From positions 29,248,734-29,312,733 of the forward strand of contig OU862934.1 in assembly GCA_917880885.1 (NCBI GenBank): 64,000 nt of DNA, read 5' to 3'. Each line of letters starts with the position of its first letter. Positions within the stretch are counted from its first letter, which is position 1. Shown one piece after another: positions 52,613 through 63,640 of the stretch. The DNA is from Limnephilus marmoratus. Taxonomy: Eukaryota > Arthropoda > Insecta > Trichoptera > Limnephilidae. The notes beneath the pieces were generated by a model that saw nothing but the letters and a program-made list of their open reading frames with translations, did no database searches and was not told the origin of the DNA. Position numbers and translations under genes: made by a program.

Positions 52613-53090
52613 GTTAATTAAATATAAAGGCGTTAATATCGTCGATAAAGTAATACACATACATAATTTTTTGTTTTGTTTTAGGTTAGTACCTACTAAC
52701 GGAAATGTTGTAACATATCAACAAATAACACAATGCAGAAACAAAACACCATAATAATGACAAATATGCCAAGCGCCGATCGCACAAACTGTCAGTTACA
52801 ATTAAATAATGACCGACGAGACCGAGAACGCGTTACCGGCTGTCACCGTAGGCCTTGTAATTTTGTTTGTGGTTTAGATTTTAAAACGTTTTTTTCTGTG
52901 AACATTGTTAAATATATGGCCCGTAATTTGAATGGATCTGTACATACCTATTTTTCTGCATAAGGGCTCAAAACCGACCTTTAAAACTATGTACAACCAT
53001 CCAAGCGTAATGAAGCTAAGATTACATCATGCCAAGTCAGAGCTCTGTAGCTATAATTTCTGTCTACTAGTAGGTAGAGGAAATGGCGTG
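52613..53090. other. No gene seen
   Basis: The 76-codon frame 52733-52963 has an arginine-rich middle but no family motif; not called. Confidence 0.35.
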
Positions 53091-53149
53091 AGTTAGACAG
53101 AATATCTGTACGTCCGTCATTCTGTCAGTCACGTATTGAAGTTATCCAG

Positions 53150-53226
53150 GAGCAAGAGATGTATTTATGGCAGTGAAGCATGGAATTAATTGGCAGCGGA
53201 AGGATGAAAGTACACTGTAGAAATTC
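53150..53226 (+). pseudogene. RTE-like LINE scrap
   Basis: GGCAGTGAAGCATGGAATT followed by TTGGCAGCGGAAGGATGAAA encodes the GSEAWN-WQ-KDES block seen at 62500, with a frameshift. About 75 bp only. The segment before it (GTCAGTCACGTATTGAAGTT) recurs at 55045-55090. Confidence 0.5.
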
Positions 53227-53434
53227 TCCGTACCGTTGTATATATTAGCACCTACTTTCAATATAATGCATAACTGGTTCATCTTAAACCATAATAAACT
53301 AACTCACTTTTTGCAGTTTCTGAGTTAGATCTTTAAATTTTAGAGGGCTCACAATCATAATCTAGCTCTACCAGAGAGAACCAATCAGAGAAAAAAAAAC
53401 GAGTGTGGTTTAGACCACAGGACTGAAGTAAAAC

Positions 53435-53515
53435 TACATCACAAACCTCGCCCAAACGAACCCAGCTATCCCTGCTAAGTTACCAAACGTAGCAAACGGG
53501 GTGACCTATGACCTA
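53435..53515 (-). repeat. SINE-L head fragment
   Basis: CCCAAACGAACCCAGCTATC and AAGTTACCAAACGTAGC match the head of SINE-L. Confidence 0.45.
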
Positions 53516-53799
53516 AGGGTGACATTGACGTATGACATTGGGGTGTAATCAAATGAAATTCTCTCGATGAAAAAAAATAATCGTAAAGCTTGCTCCAGAA
53601 ATTATAAAACTCATCTGGTTTTGTTTTTTAACATGTCACGTTTATGCAAAAATTATTAAAAATGTTTATTTAAATTATTTTGTTATATTTTAAATGAGTC
53701 GTGTTTTATTTAATAGTTCATAACAGTCCCATACGCCTATTTTTTTAACACAAGCGTGCTCACTCTGTTGCTCGTAATGACATAATATCTTTTGTATCT

Positions 53800-53965
53800 A
53801 AATAATAAAAATAATAATAATATTTGGATGATTTATATAGCGCCGTTTTTCTGAAAAATCACTTCAAGGGCGTTGTACAAACTTATAAAACATTTCTAAA
53901 ATCTAGAAAAACTACCAGCTAGACAAACAATTAAAAACAGCTTATGGTTAAAAATTGAATCCACC
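53800..53965 (-). repeat. Family F 3' end
   Basis: AATAATAATATTTGGATG, TATAGCGCCGTTTTTCTG, CACTTCAAGGGCGTTGTAC and CTAGACAAACAATTAAAAAC: reversed copy of 38680-38920. Confidence 0.65.
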
Positions 53966-54171
53966 GGATCATTGATCACCGATACGAAAATATATGTACA
54001 ATGTTTTCACCAATAAACGCGATTCTGCCTAAAAATGAATGAATACAGGACCATACTTACCTAAGAGGTCGCTTGAAATTAACACTGTTTATTGTCTATG
54101 TCTATTTAAAGAAATTTAGATAGAGTTCGCACGCATGTTATTTAATCCTGAAAAATATTTTGATATTAATA

Positions 54172-54891
54172 TTAGGTCCATACATATAAAATTAGCATTT
54201 TGCCGTACTGGCAACTTTGATCTAAATATCTTCTCTTTGGTTAGGAATTTCAAATTCAAAGTGCGTTTTTGGTTCTAACGTTTCGTTCTGGAAATTTCGA
54301 TCTGCAGAAAAAAGCCCCGTGGACGGCCGGAGACCAAAGTTGGTAATGAAGAATTGAAGGCTATTGTGGAAGCGGATCCATCGCAAACCACGTCCGAGTT
54401 AGCTGCGGGCTGCGGTGTTAGTGTTAAAACTGTTTTAATCCACTTGAAGCAAATTGGGAAGGTGAAAAAGCTTGAAAGGTGGGTACATCACGAATTAAGT
54501 GAAGCAAATCAACAAACGCGCGTTAGAACGCTAGACCACACACTGCACAACAGACGGCCAAATTAGAGGGGCTTCAATTGGAATGTCTAAGACATCCACC
54601 GTACTCTCCGGACCTTGCCTAACAGATTAGCATTTTTTTAGAAATTTGGATAACTTCTTGCAAGGGAAAAAATTCATCTCCAATGGGGCAGTCCAAACCG
54701 CCTTCAAAGATTTTATTGATTCCCGTCCGAATGGTTTTTTTAGTAAAGGGATCGATGAACTACCTATGAGATGGCATAAGTGCATAGATAGCAATGGTAC
54801 ATACTTTGATTGAATAAATTTATTATATTTAAAAAAAATCGACTTTATGTTCCTCCCATACAAAACGCCAATTTTATATGTAAGGACCTAA
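54172..54891 (+). mobile_element. mariner element, internally deleted
   Basis: TA on both sides (54170-54171, 54892-54893). Ends TTAGGTCCATACATATAAAA and inverse TTAGGTCCTTACATATAAAA, ~30-bp TIR. 720 bp against ~1.3 kb for a full element. Confidence 0.85.
54330..54815 (+). pseudogene. mariner transposase, N- and C-terminal ends only
   Basis: N-terminal HTH: EELKAIVEADPSQTTSEL, GCGVSVKTVLIHLKQIG, LERWVHHELSEANQQTRV (54345-54540). After a large deletion the reading continues in other frames with RHPPYSPDL (C-terminal catalytic region), FFRNLDNFLQ-like and a terminal DSNGTYFD stop at about 54814. The first two catalytic Asp are lost. Resembles mariners of the mellifera/irritans kind. Confidence 0.8.
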
Positions 54892-55024
54892 TATATTCTT
54901 TAATGAGTGAATTTTGGAATGCATTTTCTTGCAAAATATTTTTAATTATCTCCTTCTGTTTCTTCTCATTTCTTTAAAATTTGGACTTGCAGCCGTATGC
55001 TTCTCGGATACAGAATAACATCGT

Positions 55025-55160
55025 CTAAGTCTTCACATGTCTGTTAGTCCGTCAGTCTGTCGGCCACGTCTTGAAGTTATCCGGGAGCGTGATATCTCCC
55101 GCCCTCTGGCTGTTGGCTGTTGGGGGGGGGGGGGGAGTCAGGGCGGGGGCGGGGAGTGAC
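55025..55160 (+). repeat. Short repeat and G-tract
   Basis: CAGTCTGTCGGCCACGTCTT ... GTTATCCGGGAGCG resembles 53100-53150; a run of ~14 G at 55121-55134. Confidence 0.5.
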
Positions 55161-55440
55161 CGAATTACGTGTTTATCTCACGCCGCTAATCTTCATCTTA
55201 TTACTGCGCTTATTGGCTAAGAAGAGGGTGCTCTTAAACGGAACGCGAGGATGCTTATCTTAATAAGACGTGATTCATTCTGTGGACAAAAGTAGATACC
55301 ACTAGTTTTTATTCCAGCATGGACTTGTACAATTACTAAAAATATCACAAATATTTTCTTTTTTTTCCTACTTGTAGAGTTTGTAAACATCTTCGTATAA
55401 TAATAATAGTAATAGGTATAACACACATTTCACCACTAAC
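55161..55440. other. No gene seen
   Basis: Unassigned. Confidence 0.4.
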
Positions 55441-55550
55441 AATAACACATCTGCCCTGACGATGGACACTGTAACGATGTCCGAAACGTTAGCTAAAGGA
55501 GGAGGTAGCGCAACACGTCATAACATCCCAAAAATAAACAACAAAAATAA
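55441..55550 (+). repeat. Penelope-type hammerhead repeat, single arm
   Basis: One arm of the palindrome repeat (as at 13181-13270): hammerhead motif, GGAGGTAGCGCAACACG, CATAACATCCCAAAAATAAA. No inverted partner nearby, so the unit also exists singly. Confidence 0.7.
55453..55493 (+). ncRNA. Minimal hammerhead ribozyme-like motif, type 1
   Basis: GCC, CTGACGA, T, GGACA-loop-TGTCC, GAAACGTT, AGC. Stem II perfect; stem I has one mismatch (GCC/AGC). Confidence 0.6.
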
Positions 55551-55554
55551 TACT

Positions 55555-55612
55555 AACAGGATAATTTATAGAGTGCCGTTTTTGTGAAAAATCACCTCAA
55601 GGGCGCCGTAAG
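55555..55612 (-). repeat. Family F 3' end, short
   Basis: AGAGTGCCGTTTTTGTG and CACCTCAAGGGCGCCGT. Confidence 0.55.
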
Positions 55613-55978
55613 AATTATTAAGAATTCTTAGGTTCTATCTAATTTTACTATTTACAAATGGATACAGAAACATACTTACCTGGCTGGTCACTTCCGATAA
55701 ACACACTTTAATTAGAAAGTTTATGCTTGGAGAAGATACGGCTTTGCACGCGGAGGACATTATATTTAAAACACTGGACATTGCACGATTTGCCATTTGC
55801 TACCCCAATCACTATTTGTATTACATTTATGAAAATATTAGTGGCAAAAGTACAGTTGATATTTATTTTAAAATACTGGAGAATTTAGGACTTTTTAGGG
55901 CTGGAGAATGTTCATGAAATGACCTTTACAAACGCTTTCAAATATGTGTTTTTTTTTTCCTCTACATTTTTACAGGTT
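55613..55978. other. No gene seen
   Basis: A 64-codon plus frame (55723-55917) has balanced residues but no motif. Confidence 0.35.
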
Positions 55979-55981
55979 TTA

Positions 55982-56251
55982 GGGGTCGTCCATTAATCAC
56001 GTGATGTTTTTTAGAACTTTTTAACCCCCCCCCAGTGGTGATATGTGGTGAGGTTTTAGACTACCTCCCCCCCCCCCCAAAATCACGTGTATTTTTTTAG
56101 TACAAAGTATTTTGAAATTTTCAGAATATTATTACGAAAAATAAATACACGTGATATCTTATTATACCCCCCCCCCCCCCCGGTGATATTTCGTGATTTT
56201 TTCCGAACCCCCCCCCCCCTTTTGAGCCTCACGTGATTAATGGACGACCCC
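55982..56251. mobile_element. Harbinger-like MITE with C-tracts
   Basis: TTA duplication on both sides (55979-55981, 56252-56254); ends GGGGTCGTCCATTAATCACG and CGTGATTAATGGACGACCCC, TIR ~24 bp. Four C runs of 9-16 bases inside. Confidence 0.75.
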
Positions 56252-56299
56252 TTAGTTATTTACAGAGTGGCGGGCATTGGATGTGCAGGCGAAAGATTT

Positions 56300-56723
56300 T
56301 GAGTTTATTGATACGACTGTCTGAAAAGGTGAGTTTTTAGTTTAGCTCTAAATTCCGCCGAGTCTTTGATAATTCTTAAGTAATTTGGCAGTCCATTCCA
56401 GGCTTTAGAGCCTGACACTCCGAAAGCGCACCGAACTTAGCATCTGGTGTGCGCTTTGGTTCCTTTAACCTTCTGATAGCTGATGACACTGCTGACCTCA
56501 GAGTTGACTGTTGAGAGTTGGAATGCTCTGGAATATACAATTCCGATAAGTAAGCCGGAGCCATTCCGTTAAGGGACTTAAATACCACCCAGCAGAGCTT
56601 GAACTGGATTCTTTCAGGACATTTGAGCCAGTGAAGATTTTTGAGTTGTATGTGTAGTTTATGTTTCAGTTTTAAGGTGTTTAAATAGGTGTCAGTGGTA
56701 GTATTATACCATACTATATTCAA
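56300..56723 (-). pseudogene. CR1/L2-like LINE RT C-terminal fragment
   Basis: Minus strand: TLKLKHKLHIQLKNLHWL, ERIQFKLCWVVFKSLNGMAP, AYLSELYIPEHSN, LRSAVSSAIRR; after a frameshift SGSKAWNGLPNYLRIIK and KLKTHLFRQSYQ stop. The order H-W-L, E-R-I-x-F-K, L-N-G-x-A-P, A-W-N-x-L-P is the C-terminal signature of CR1/L2-like LINEs. Catalytic core missing. Confidence 0.82.
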
Positions 56724-57829
56724 CTGGATTAAAAGTCCATTCTAATCAATGTTTGGTATTTATCTGAAGCAGGAAAACTCGTCACTGAAGGTACCCAGCT
56801 GTCGATCAGATATTTCCGTAGCCGTTCGGGTATAACACGAACAGGCGACAGTTGACTCTCTCCTACAGTACAAATTTGCTGACATCTGTTGAGACTCCTC
56901 AAAACTATGCATTCTCGTTGGGACTGCCGGTGGTCTATTGAATACTTTCTCTGGCTTTTCTTTTTATATATTTTATTTTCTTTCCGCTGTTATAGTAATT
57001 ACTTACATTATAACATAATCATATAACTGTTTTTTCCTCATTACTTATTTAACACTATTATCTCCTTTTGATGTTACCTATTTCAGAAGAATTATTCCAC
57101 GTGCTGCTTCTTCTATTTATCTCTTGTAAAATGTTAATGTAAATACTTGCATACTGCTTACTAACCCCGTATGCATGGGCATTGGAGGGTCTAGAGTCGA
57201 TCAAATAAATGTAGCTTCGTTAAAAAAAAAGTAGACTCTTGACGTGTGCGGTGAAGGAGGAAACCATATGTTTCCTTATAATGCCGTTGGGAAAGTGGTG
57301 GGGTTCCCTCCAATCTCAAAACTACATATAACTACCTATACTAACGACATCTGTTCAAACTTCAAAGCCGTATGTCTAAATTCGAACATAGGTTTAGCTA
57401 GGACTCACACCTCTCTAAATGATATATAAAATGATTTAAAGGTTTAGGTGGTAATTAATATAATTAGTTGGAAAAATTATCCATAGATGTCAGAAGGTGC
57501 AAATTTCCCTTCAGCCAAGTAGGTAACGTTATAAAAACCTCTGTTTTAGGGTTTTACACTTCTCTTCTCTTCTCTTCGCCATACCTTCTTAACAGGTAAA
57601 CATAAACTCCTTGGTCTGTCTTGGGTAGTTTGGATCTCCTGAATATTCACAATGTAATTGGGAATAGAGCTAATAAATTTACGAGTCCTTCAAAGTTTCC
57701 TGAAGATGCGTTATCATTTACAAGTTCCTTCCTCCAAAACTTTACACCATATGTGCCAACGATTTCCACCTACTTCGTAAACTGATGTAAAAACCAATTT
57801 AAACATGTTTATTAATATTATTGTTGATT
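56724..57829. other. No gene seen
   Basis: Unassigned except a (CTTCT)n tract at about 57560-57585. Its 60-codon frame at 57244 lacks features. Confidence 0.4.
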
Positions 57830-58045
57830 TGGAGGATATTGGCTGATTATCCACATATTTTTACTTAACCTACATTCTATGTTACCTACTTTGTTTCAAC
57901 TCTTACATTTTATGTAACCTATATTTGTTTCTTATATTTTACATTACCAGTATTTTTTCAAATACTTATTTTCATCGTAATTAAAAAAAAAACATGCACA
58001 AAAACATGCAAACATACCCCTAAGGGCATTTAAATAAATAATATA
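57830..58045 (+). repeat. LINE (family J) 3' UTR
   Basis: ACATTTTATGTAACCTATAT, TCATCGTAATTAAAAAAAA, CCCCTAAGGGCATTTAAATA. Same end as 13341-13575. Confidence 0.6.
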
Positions 58046-58182
58046 AAATAAATGAAATCTGTTGAAAGATATTCAATTCAATTTATTAATTTTAAAAACA
58101 TTACAAAATTTTAATTTCAAAGTGATTTTAAAAGAGCAAATATTTTACATGAGATAAACAGATTTATACTAGGTTTTAGGTT

Positions 58183-58614
58183 TTACAAAGCTTGCCGTTT
58201 GAATTGTACTTCATTGATGTTAAACAAATCGATGTTCGAAGTGATTCTATTTAACAACAAGACAGCTCTCTCGACGGGCATGATCATTGGCAGGTTAGTT
58301 CTGCATGCCAGGAGATAAAACAGTCTAGGCTGTCGGTGACGGATATAACCATCGGGAACATGGAAATTAATGCTCTCCATGATAGTCGAGTTTTTGAACC
58401 ATCCACGAATCAGTCTGAAGAAATGTGTTACAATGAGCACATTCCTTCTGACCCGTAGATGGTTCATACCGAGCGTGCCCAAGAGAAAATCTGTAGGGTA
58501 CATCCACGGGTAGTAGCCATCTATATATATTTCTACGTAGGTACTATGTATTGAAATTACGTACGTATACGAGTATCTACACACCACAGTAACCGAATTA
58601 AAGATCATTGTCAT
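58183..58614 (-). pseudogene. Jockey/R1-type LINE RT C-terminal fragment
   Basis: Minus-strand ORF of 143 codons with no stop: YYPWMYPTDFLLGTLGMN, HLRVRRNVLIVTHFFRLIRG, FHVPDGYIRHRQPRLFYLLA, RTNLPMIMPVERAVLLLNRI, NIDLFN. The Y-P-x-x-F-L-G-x-L-G and R-T-N...P-x-x-R-A-x-L-x-L-N-R blocks are the C-terminal module of Jockey/R1-type RTs. The frame is intact but the catalytic core is missing. Different family from J. Confidence 0.75.
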
Positions 58615-59979
58615 TTTCCGCTATCTGCTGATTGTAGGTCACCCCGGGGAGTTCTAAATTCCCAGTAATCACCTTTTAGCTGGCACGTGTATTCACGCTT
58701 TTTGCATGTCTCTTGAGGTTTGAGATTATGGGGCGGAGAGAACACGAAGTTATCTATGAGCTTGATTTTAATCCTTGGTAGTTTTAATATCGTTAATAAT
58801 AAATTAATTAATATTGCAAGTCTCGCTTTTTAAGCACTAATAAGGAACTCCAGTGAAAAATATTATGGCTTTAAAAATATGTTCATAACGACCAATAAAT
58901 GCTGATTCTGAATATATAACTTTTATTAAACAATATTAAACGAAGTTTAGTATTGACCTCACTCCTCACCATAATTTTCCAATCATTGTATTGAAATGTA
59001 GGTATGACACAAGCCATCGGTATTAACAACATTTCATGTTATTCGTTATTTCATACTGTTTATAGAGATTTAGTTGTTGCATTTATTGAAACATTATTCA
59101 GGCCTAAATAATTCAGTATCAAAAATAGAGGTATCTCTATTATTTAAAATATTGAAAAACTTTAAACTGTACAAAAAAATCATAGAATATGCAATATCAT
59201 AATGCTACCTACTTCCACGGTCAACTCTTCTAATTTTGAAATCCAAAATGGCTGACATCGAACAGTTGATCGGCGCCGTATCTAATTTGCCTAAAATTTT
59301 GCAGGTGATGCTTCGTTTTCGATAATATTGATTTTAAAAGCTAAAAAAAAATTATTTGAAAAAATGTTTTTCCACGCTCCGGTAATAATATTGAAAAATA
59401 TGATAATATAATAAATAAATAATCACACCTAAATTATGTTTTTACTAATCGAATAGTTTCCTAGCTTCTTACATATGTATAACTATCATACAAAATGACA
59501 ACACCCGTTGTGAGTGATGACGTCACGCGATTCACCATATATACTGTGGTTTTCGGGGATCTTGAAAAATTTAAATTTTGAAAATTATTTTAACTATTAA
59601 AACTAACTCTAAAAATAAAAATAGATTTGCAGTTATTTAAGTTAGAAGGTTACCATTAAAAAAATAATTATGGACTGGAGTTCTTTATTCAAGAATAACC
59701 GAGTTGTTATTTACAGCTCCAAGATTTAATATATGTTTCACTAAAACCATGCCAATATTCATTTATTTTTTAACAGATCTTTTCCCTGGGCATAAGTTAT
59801 TTTATAAGGGCATTAAATCGGTACCCGCTGTAGGTATCAAATTCTACGTAGGGACTCTACAGTAGATTCAATTATTTTAATAATGTCAGTACCTTTTTAT
59901 TTTTGAAGAGTGTTACTGAAAAATACTAAACTGATTTTCGGGCATCAATAATATTTGTGAACTTTATCGTAATTATTTT
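58615..59979. other. No gene seen
   Basis: Unassigned AT-rich DNA, 1.4 kb without ORF above ~50 codons. Confidence 0.4.
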
Positions 59980-60065
59980 GGGTTGTTCTGCCGTATGGCA
60001 CTTCCTTCTTCTATTTTTTCAAAACTTGCGTACATAGTTACAGTGTCCATCATCAGGGCAGATGT
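59980..60065 (-). repeat. Decayed Penelope-type hammerhead repeat
   Basis: Minus strand retains CTGCCCTGATGATGGACACT, but GAAACG is GCAAGT and stem II is broken. Probably inactive. Confidence 0.55.
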
Positions 60066-60109
60066 GTAGATTGTGGTGAAGTGTTTATATGTCTACGAGT
60101 GCTTTTTTA

Positions 60110-60960
60110 AAATTAAATAAAGAAAATATTAGCAAAACTCAAGCTAAAATCTGAAAAACGAAAAATAGGTATATGGTCACATCTAGGACGCAACTCTACC
60201 AATCGAGCTAATGTATCCCTATCCGATACAGTCATATTTAACTGGCATATTTAAATGCATTCTGTCGTATTTAAATGTATCAGGAGCATCTCCTATCCTT
60301 TTCCCATATTCCTCTTCCTCTCCCCTTTCTATGGCCCATAATTAATTTTAAGATAATAAAACTTCTTTGCCAATTAACTTTAGCATAAGAAACTTCTGTG
60401 GCTTGACTTCAGTTCACTTTATATTGTATATTATCACTGTAATAATGTAAAACCTGTTTGTTTCTTACAAATAAATAAATAAACTGTATCATACTACAAA
60501 TTATACAAATTATCTTCAGAGTAATATTATGTTTCAAGATGTTTCAATCAACAATTATTATCCTACGAGAAGACGCGGAGACTTTAGGCTTCCCAAAACT
60601 AAACTTTCGTGCACACAAAATAGCGCGTTTTATAAAGGGCAAAAACTTTATAACAGTCTGCCGAATGCCGTGAAGGAAGCCTCAAGTCTTAGCACTTTTC
60701 GTAGGATGTGTGCATTATACGTTAAGAATGTTTTTTGATTTGTAACAATCTTACCAATATTAAGTCACATAGTTATCTGTTTTCCTTAAAATATATATTT
60801 TTTATGAAGTCCTCTTTTTTTCCTCTAAAACGTATTTGTAAAAATGTAACTGTATAATATCTAAATTGTATTTGTGCATATTTTCTTAAATATTCAAAAC
60901 CAAACAAAACAAATACTTCGACCAAGAACTGCCAACATTATCTTCATATTCTTAACGCAT
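60110..60960 (-). mobile_element. tRNA-SINE family 3 (copy 2) hit by two LINE ends
   Basis: SINE pieces 60110-60244, 60485-60499 and 60904-60960 align in order with 19376-19600 (TTAGCTCGATTGGTAGAG is the A box). Insertion 1 (60245-60484, an AAAT-tailed 3' UTR) is flanked by AACTG; insertion 2 (60500-60903) by ATACT. Confidence 0.7.
60529..60738 (+). pseudogene. LINE RT C-terminal scrap inside SINE
   Basis: YYPTRRRGDFRLPKTKLSC, FYKGQKLYNSLPNAVKEASS, LSTFRRMCALYVKN, stop. Typical end of a Jockey/CR1-type RT (K-x-F/L-N-S-L-P). ~70 codons of a 5'-truncated copy; 3' UTR to ~60903. Confidence 0.65.
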
Positions 60961-61094
60961 ATTTATGTATGATTGCAAGATTGCAAGTCTTGGATAAATT
61001 TTTATCCATTTTTATTTTAAGTATGCGACATCTATTGACTATTCTGCAAGTCGAGGATGAATATTTTTAATATTTAATTACATAACTTGTTATA

Positions 61095-61190
61095 CATTAG
61101 CTATTCCCAGGACTCCCCAGGGAGAATAATTTACTACAGGGCCTATATCATTTTTGAGGATCCTTTAAGGAAAGAAAATAATGGAAGAGG
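61095..61190 (-). repeat. SINE-L/LINE tail fragment
   Basis: ACATTAGCTATTCCCAGGAC, CAGGGAGAATAATTTACTAC, AGGGCCTATATCATTTTTG. Hairpin arms degenerate. Confidence 0.5.
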
Positions 61191-62084
61191 CATGGAAAAA
61201 ACGCGCACAAGCTATTGTTCTGTGGGTGGTGATATTTGAGAAACTTCGCGGTATCATTTCTTTGAAAATTTGGTTATATTAAACCGCAAAGTGTCAAAAA
61301 CCATTTAACTAATGTACTGCCTACCAATAATATTAAAATTATTAATCAATATCAAGTGTCAAACTCGTAGATGAAAAATATTAGCTTCAAAATTTGAAAA
61401 CCGCATAAATTGGTTTAAATTCCACAAAATCCCCGACAAGTCGAATAACTCCGAAATTAAATCAATTACTTGATACTCGCTGTTTCTCAGTAGTTAATAT
61501 TAACCACCTGACTGCTGGAACTAAACTGGGGAACTGTGGAATCTGCCCAAAACTGTGGAATTTAATTAAAGACGTCCCAGTCTCCGACACCCACCCCACC
61601 TGGGGGAGGTGGCGCCCGCGTTTTCTTCGAGGCTTTAAGTTGCCACCCAACTTGGGGTGACACCTACGCGGGTACCATGTTGGGGATGAGGCATGAAAGG
61701 TGTTCTAATTTTAAGTTAAAAATCATTTTTTAAGAACACCATAGACATTTCATCATTTCACAGACAATTTTATTCACAGGACATAACTAAGTGTGATGTT
61801 CTTTTATTGTGGCCTTACTTGCCACACAATAATAATTAATATGTAAAACGTAAGTTCTTCGTCCTTTATTGTAATGTACAATTGATTCAATAAGTAGTAT
61901 ATTATTTGTCTCGGTAGCGACTGATTATAACGGAAGTTAGAATGGATCTGGCAGCTGCCACAGACTAGAGCGCTGTCCCGGCTCGTAAGCCCTTTCGGCA
62001 ACGTTCGGCGGACCCGAACATTTCCGAATTACTACATGGATATAATTGCATATATCACACTAAGTAACTAATTAACCATCATGC
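61191..62084. other. No gene seen
   Basis: Unassigned. Short inverted CACCTGGGGGAGGTG at about 61596. Confidence 0.4.
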
Positions 62085-62705
62085 CATTTCCCCGCAGGGG
62101 TAGGCAGAGAGGACGGACAGCCAAACAACTCGATCTTGGCACACACTCCTTGCCTCGTTCACATTCATACATCGTCTCATACATGCTCTTCTATTATTCC
62201 GACTCTTCAAATGGCCCGACTCAAGTATCTGATTCACTTGGTCGTGCCATGTCTTCCTCAGGCGTCCCCAACTTCTTCTTCCATTCACATTTGAGTCGTA
62301 TATTCTCCTTACACTCTTTTCATCGTTCATTCGCTCTACATGCCCAAACCATCTGAGCGTCCCTTTCTTAATCTTACTCATCACGCTTACCTTCTCCGCG
62401 AATCTCCACGTCTCTCACACGATCGTACATGGTTTTATCACATATACGCTTCAGGGATCTCATTTCTACAGCATTCAGTCTACTTTCATCCTTCTGCCAG
62501 TTCCATGCCTCACTGCCATACATCAGGGTAGGTACCAGCACTCCATTATGGACGGCTAACTTCGCTTCTTTTGACAGTTTTTTTGTTGGCGCCAACGGCG
62601 TTCAGTCCTCCATTAATAGAGTTGTCTGCATTTACCCTTCTTTCGACATCTCTTTCAGCCCTTCCATCTCTCGTAAACATACTTCCCAAGTTCACAGGAC
62701 ATTGT
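62085..62705 (-). pseudogene. RTE-like LINE RT C-terminal fragment (copy 2)
   Basis: Minus strand: FTRDGRAERDVERRVNADNS, INGGLNAVG, KLSKEAKLAVHNGVLVPTLM, YGSEAWNWQKDESRLNAVEM, RSLKRICDKTMYDRVRDVEI, frameshift near 62385, KIKKGTLRWFGHVERMNDEK, GRRSWGRLRKTWHDQV, and a terminal SVLSAYPCGEMA stop at 62079. The best preserved copy of the family at 11720-12310. Catalytic RT absent. Confidence 0.85.
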
Positions 62706-62739
62706 AGACATTTTCGAGCAATCCTTTTTTAGATAAATC

Positions 62740-63020
62740 TTTTTTTACATTAGCTCCTCACATGAGACCCCAAGAAAAATTATTTTCCTTAGGGTTTAAG
62801 TCAATTTTGGGTATGATTTGTTGAGGGTCTTTTTAGGGAAAGGAATGAGAGGATTTTCTGGAAAGGAAAAAGTATGAGGGGTGTGTAGGAATCTGGGGAT
62901 CAGTGCGTCCAGGAGAGATGTACGTATGCATCCAGTCTCTTCCAATCCGGCACGCCACGCAGTAGGTGGGCAAAATTCATTTGTCACCAAGACCTAGACA
63001 AACCCTGCATTGGGATTTCA
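62740..63020 (-). mobile_element. SINE-L copy 5
   Basis: Plus-strand landmarks: T run, ACATTAGCTCCTCACATGAG, GAAAAATTATTTTCCTTAGG (hairpin), GTTGAGGGTCTTTTTAGGG, GAATCTGGGGATCAGTGCG, CACCAAGACCTAGACAAACC. Middle partly deleted. Confidence 0.65.
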
Positions 63021-63072
63021 CAAAGTGTGTATTTTTGAGTGCTAACCCGATATTTTTATTTTTATTTTACAA

Positions 63073-63300
63073 CTAGCTGACCCGGCGAACTTCGTACCGC
63101 CTTAGAATCAATAACCGTTGTGTGAACTTATTAACGGAACTAAATTCAGTTTTTTTTTAAATTACACAATGAAGCAATTATATCGATGCGCAACTGTACG
63201 TGTGTTGTTTTTGTCAGTAACAGAGATGGCGTTGTGTACGAATTTATATTTTTTGTGATTTTCTTACTTTTTCACTTAAATACGGGAATTGCGTTTCAGT
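63073..63300 (-). mobile_element. Helitron 3' end (minus), 5' end not found
   Basis: CTAGCTGACCCGGCGAACTT is the reverse of a Helitron 3' end with CTAG and GC-rich stem, flanked by A. The opposite TC end is not recognisable, so the right boundary is arbitrary. Confidence 0.5.
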
Positions 63301-63640
63301 TTCTTTATACGTATGAGGGAGATTTATTATAATTATTGTACTTTTCCCGTGTGGAGGGGTGCAGACATACGTTCACCGCTTTTCTCATTTTCGACTGTTG
63401 ACATTTAGTGTGCAAGAAAGAGGGGCAGCATTATATGATTAAGAACAAAAGCAAAACAATCAGTGTATTGATATTTGACATTTTTGAATTTTCGGAATTC
63501 ACTCACTATTCAATATTATATTTATCACAATATTGCTGCAGCTCTTTCAGAAGATTGAGAATTCGTTCCATACAAAATGAATGAGGAAAAGAATTTTCTT
63601 CATATTTTTTTTTCGTGAATTTTTCCCACGCCATAAAATC
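63301..63640. other. No gene seen
   Basis: Unassigned AT-rich DNA. Confidence 0.4.

Noticed and set aside
52733..52963. 76-codon ORF with Arg-rich middle
   Set aside because: No homologous pattern and no conserved context.
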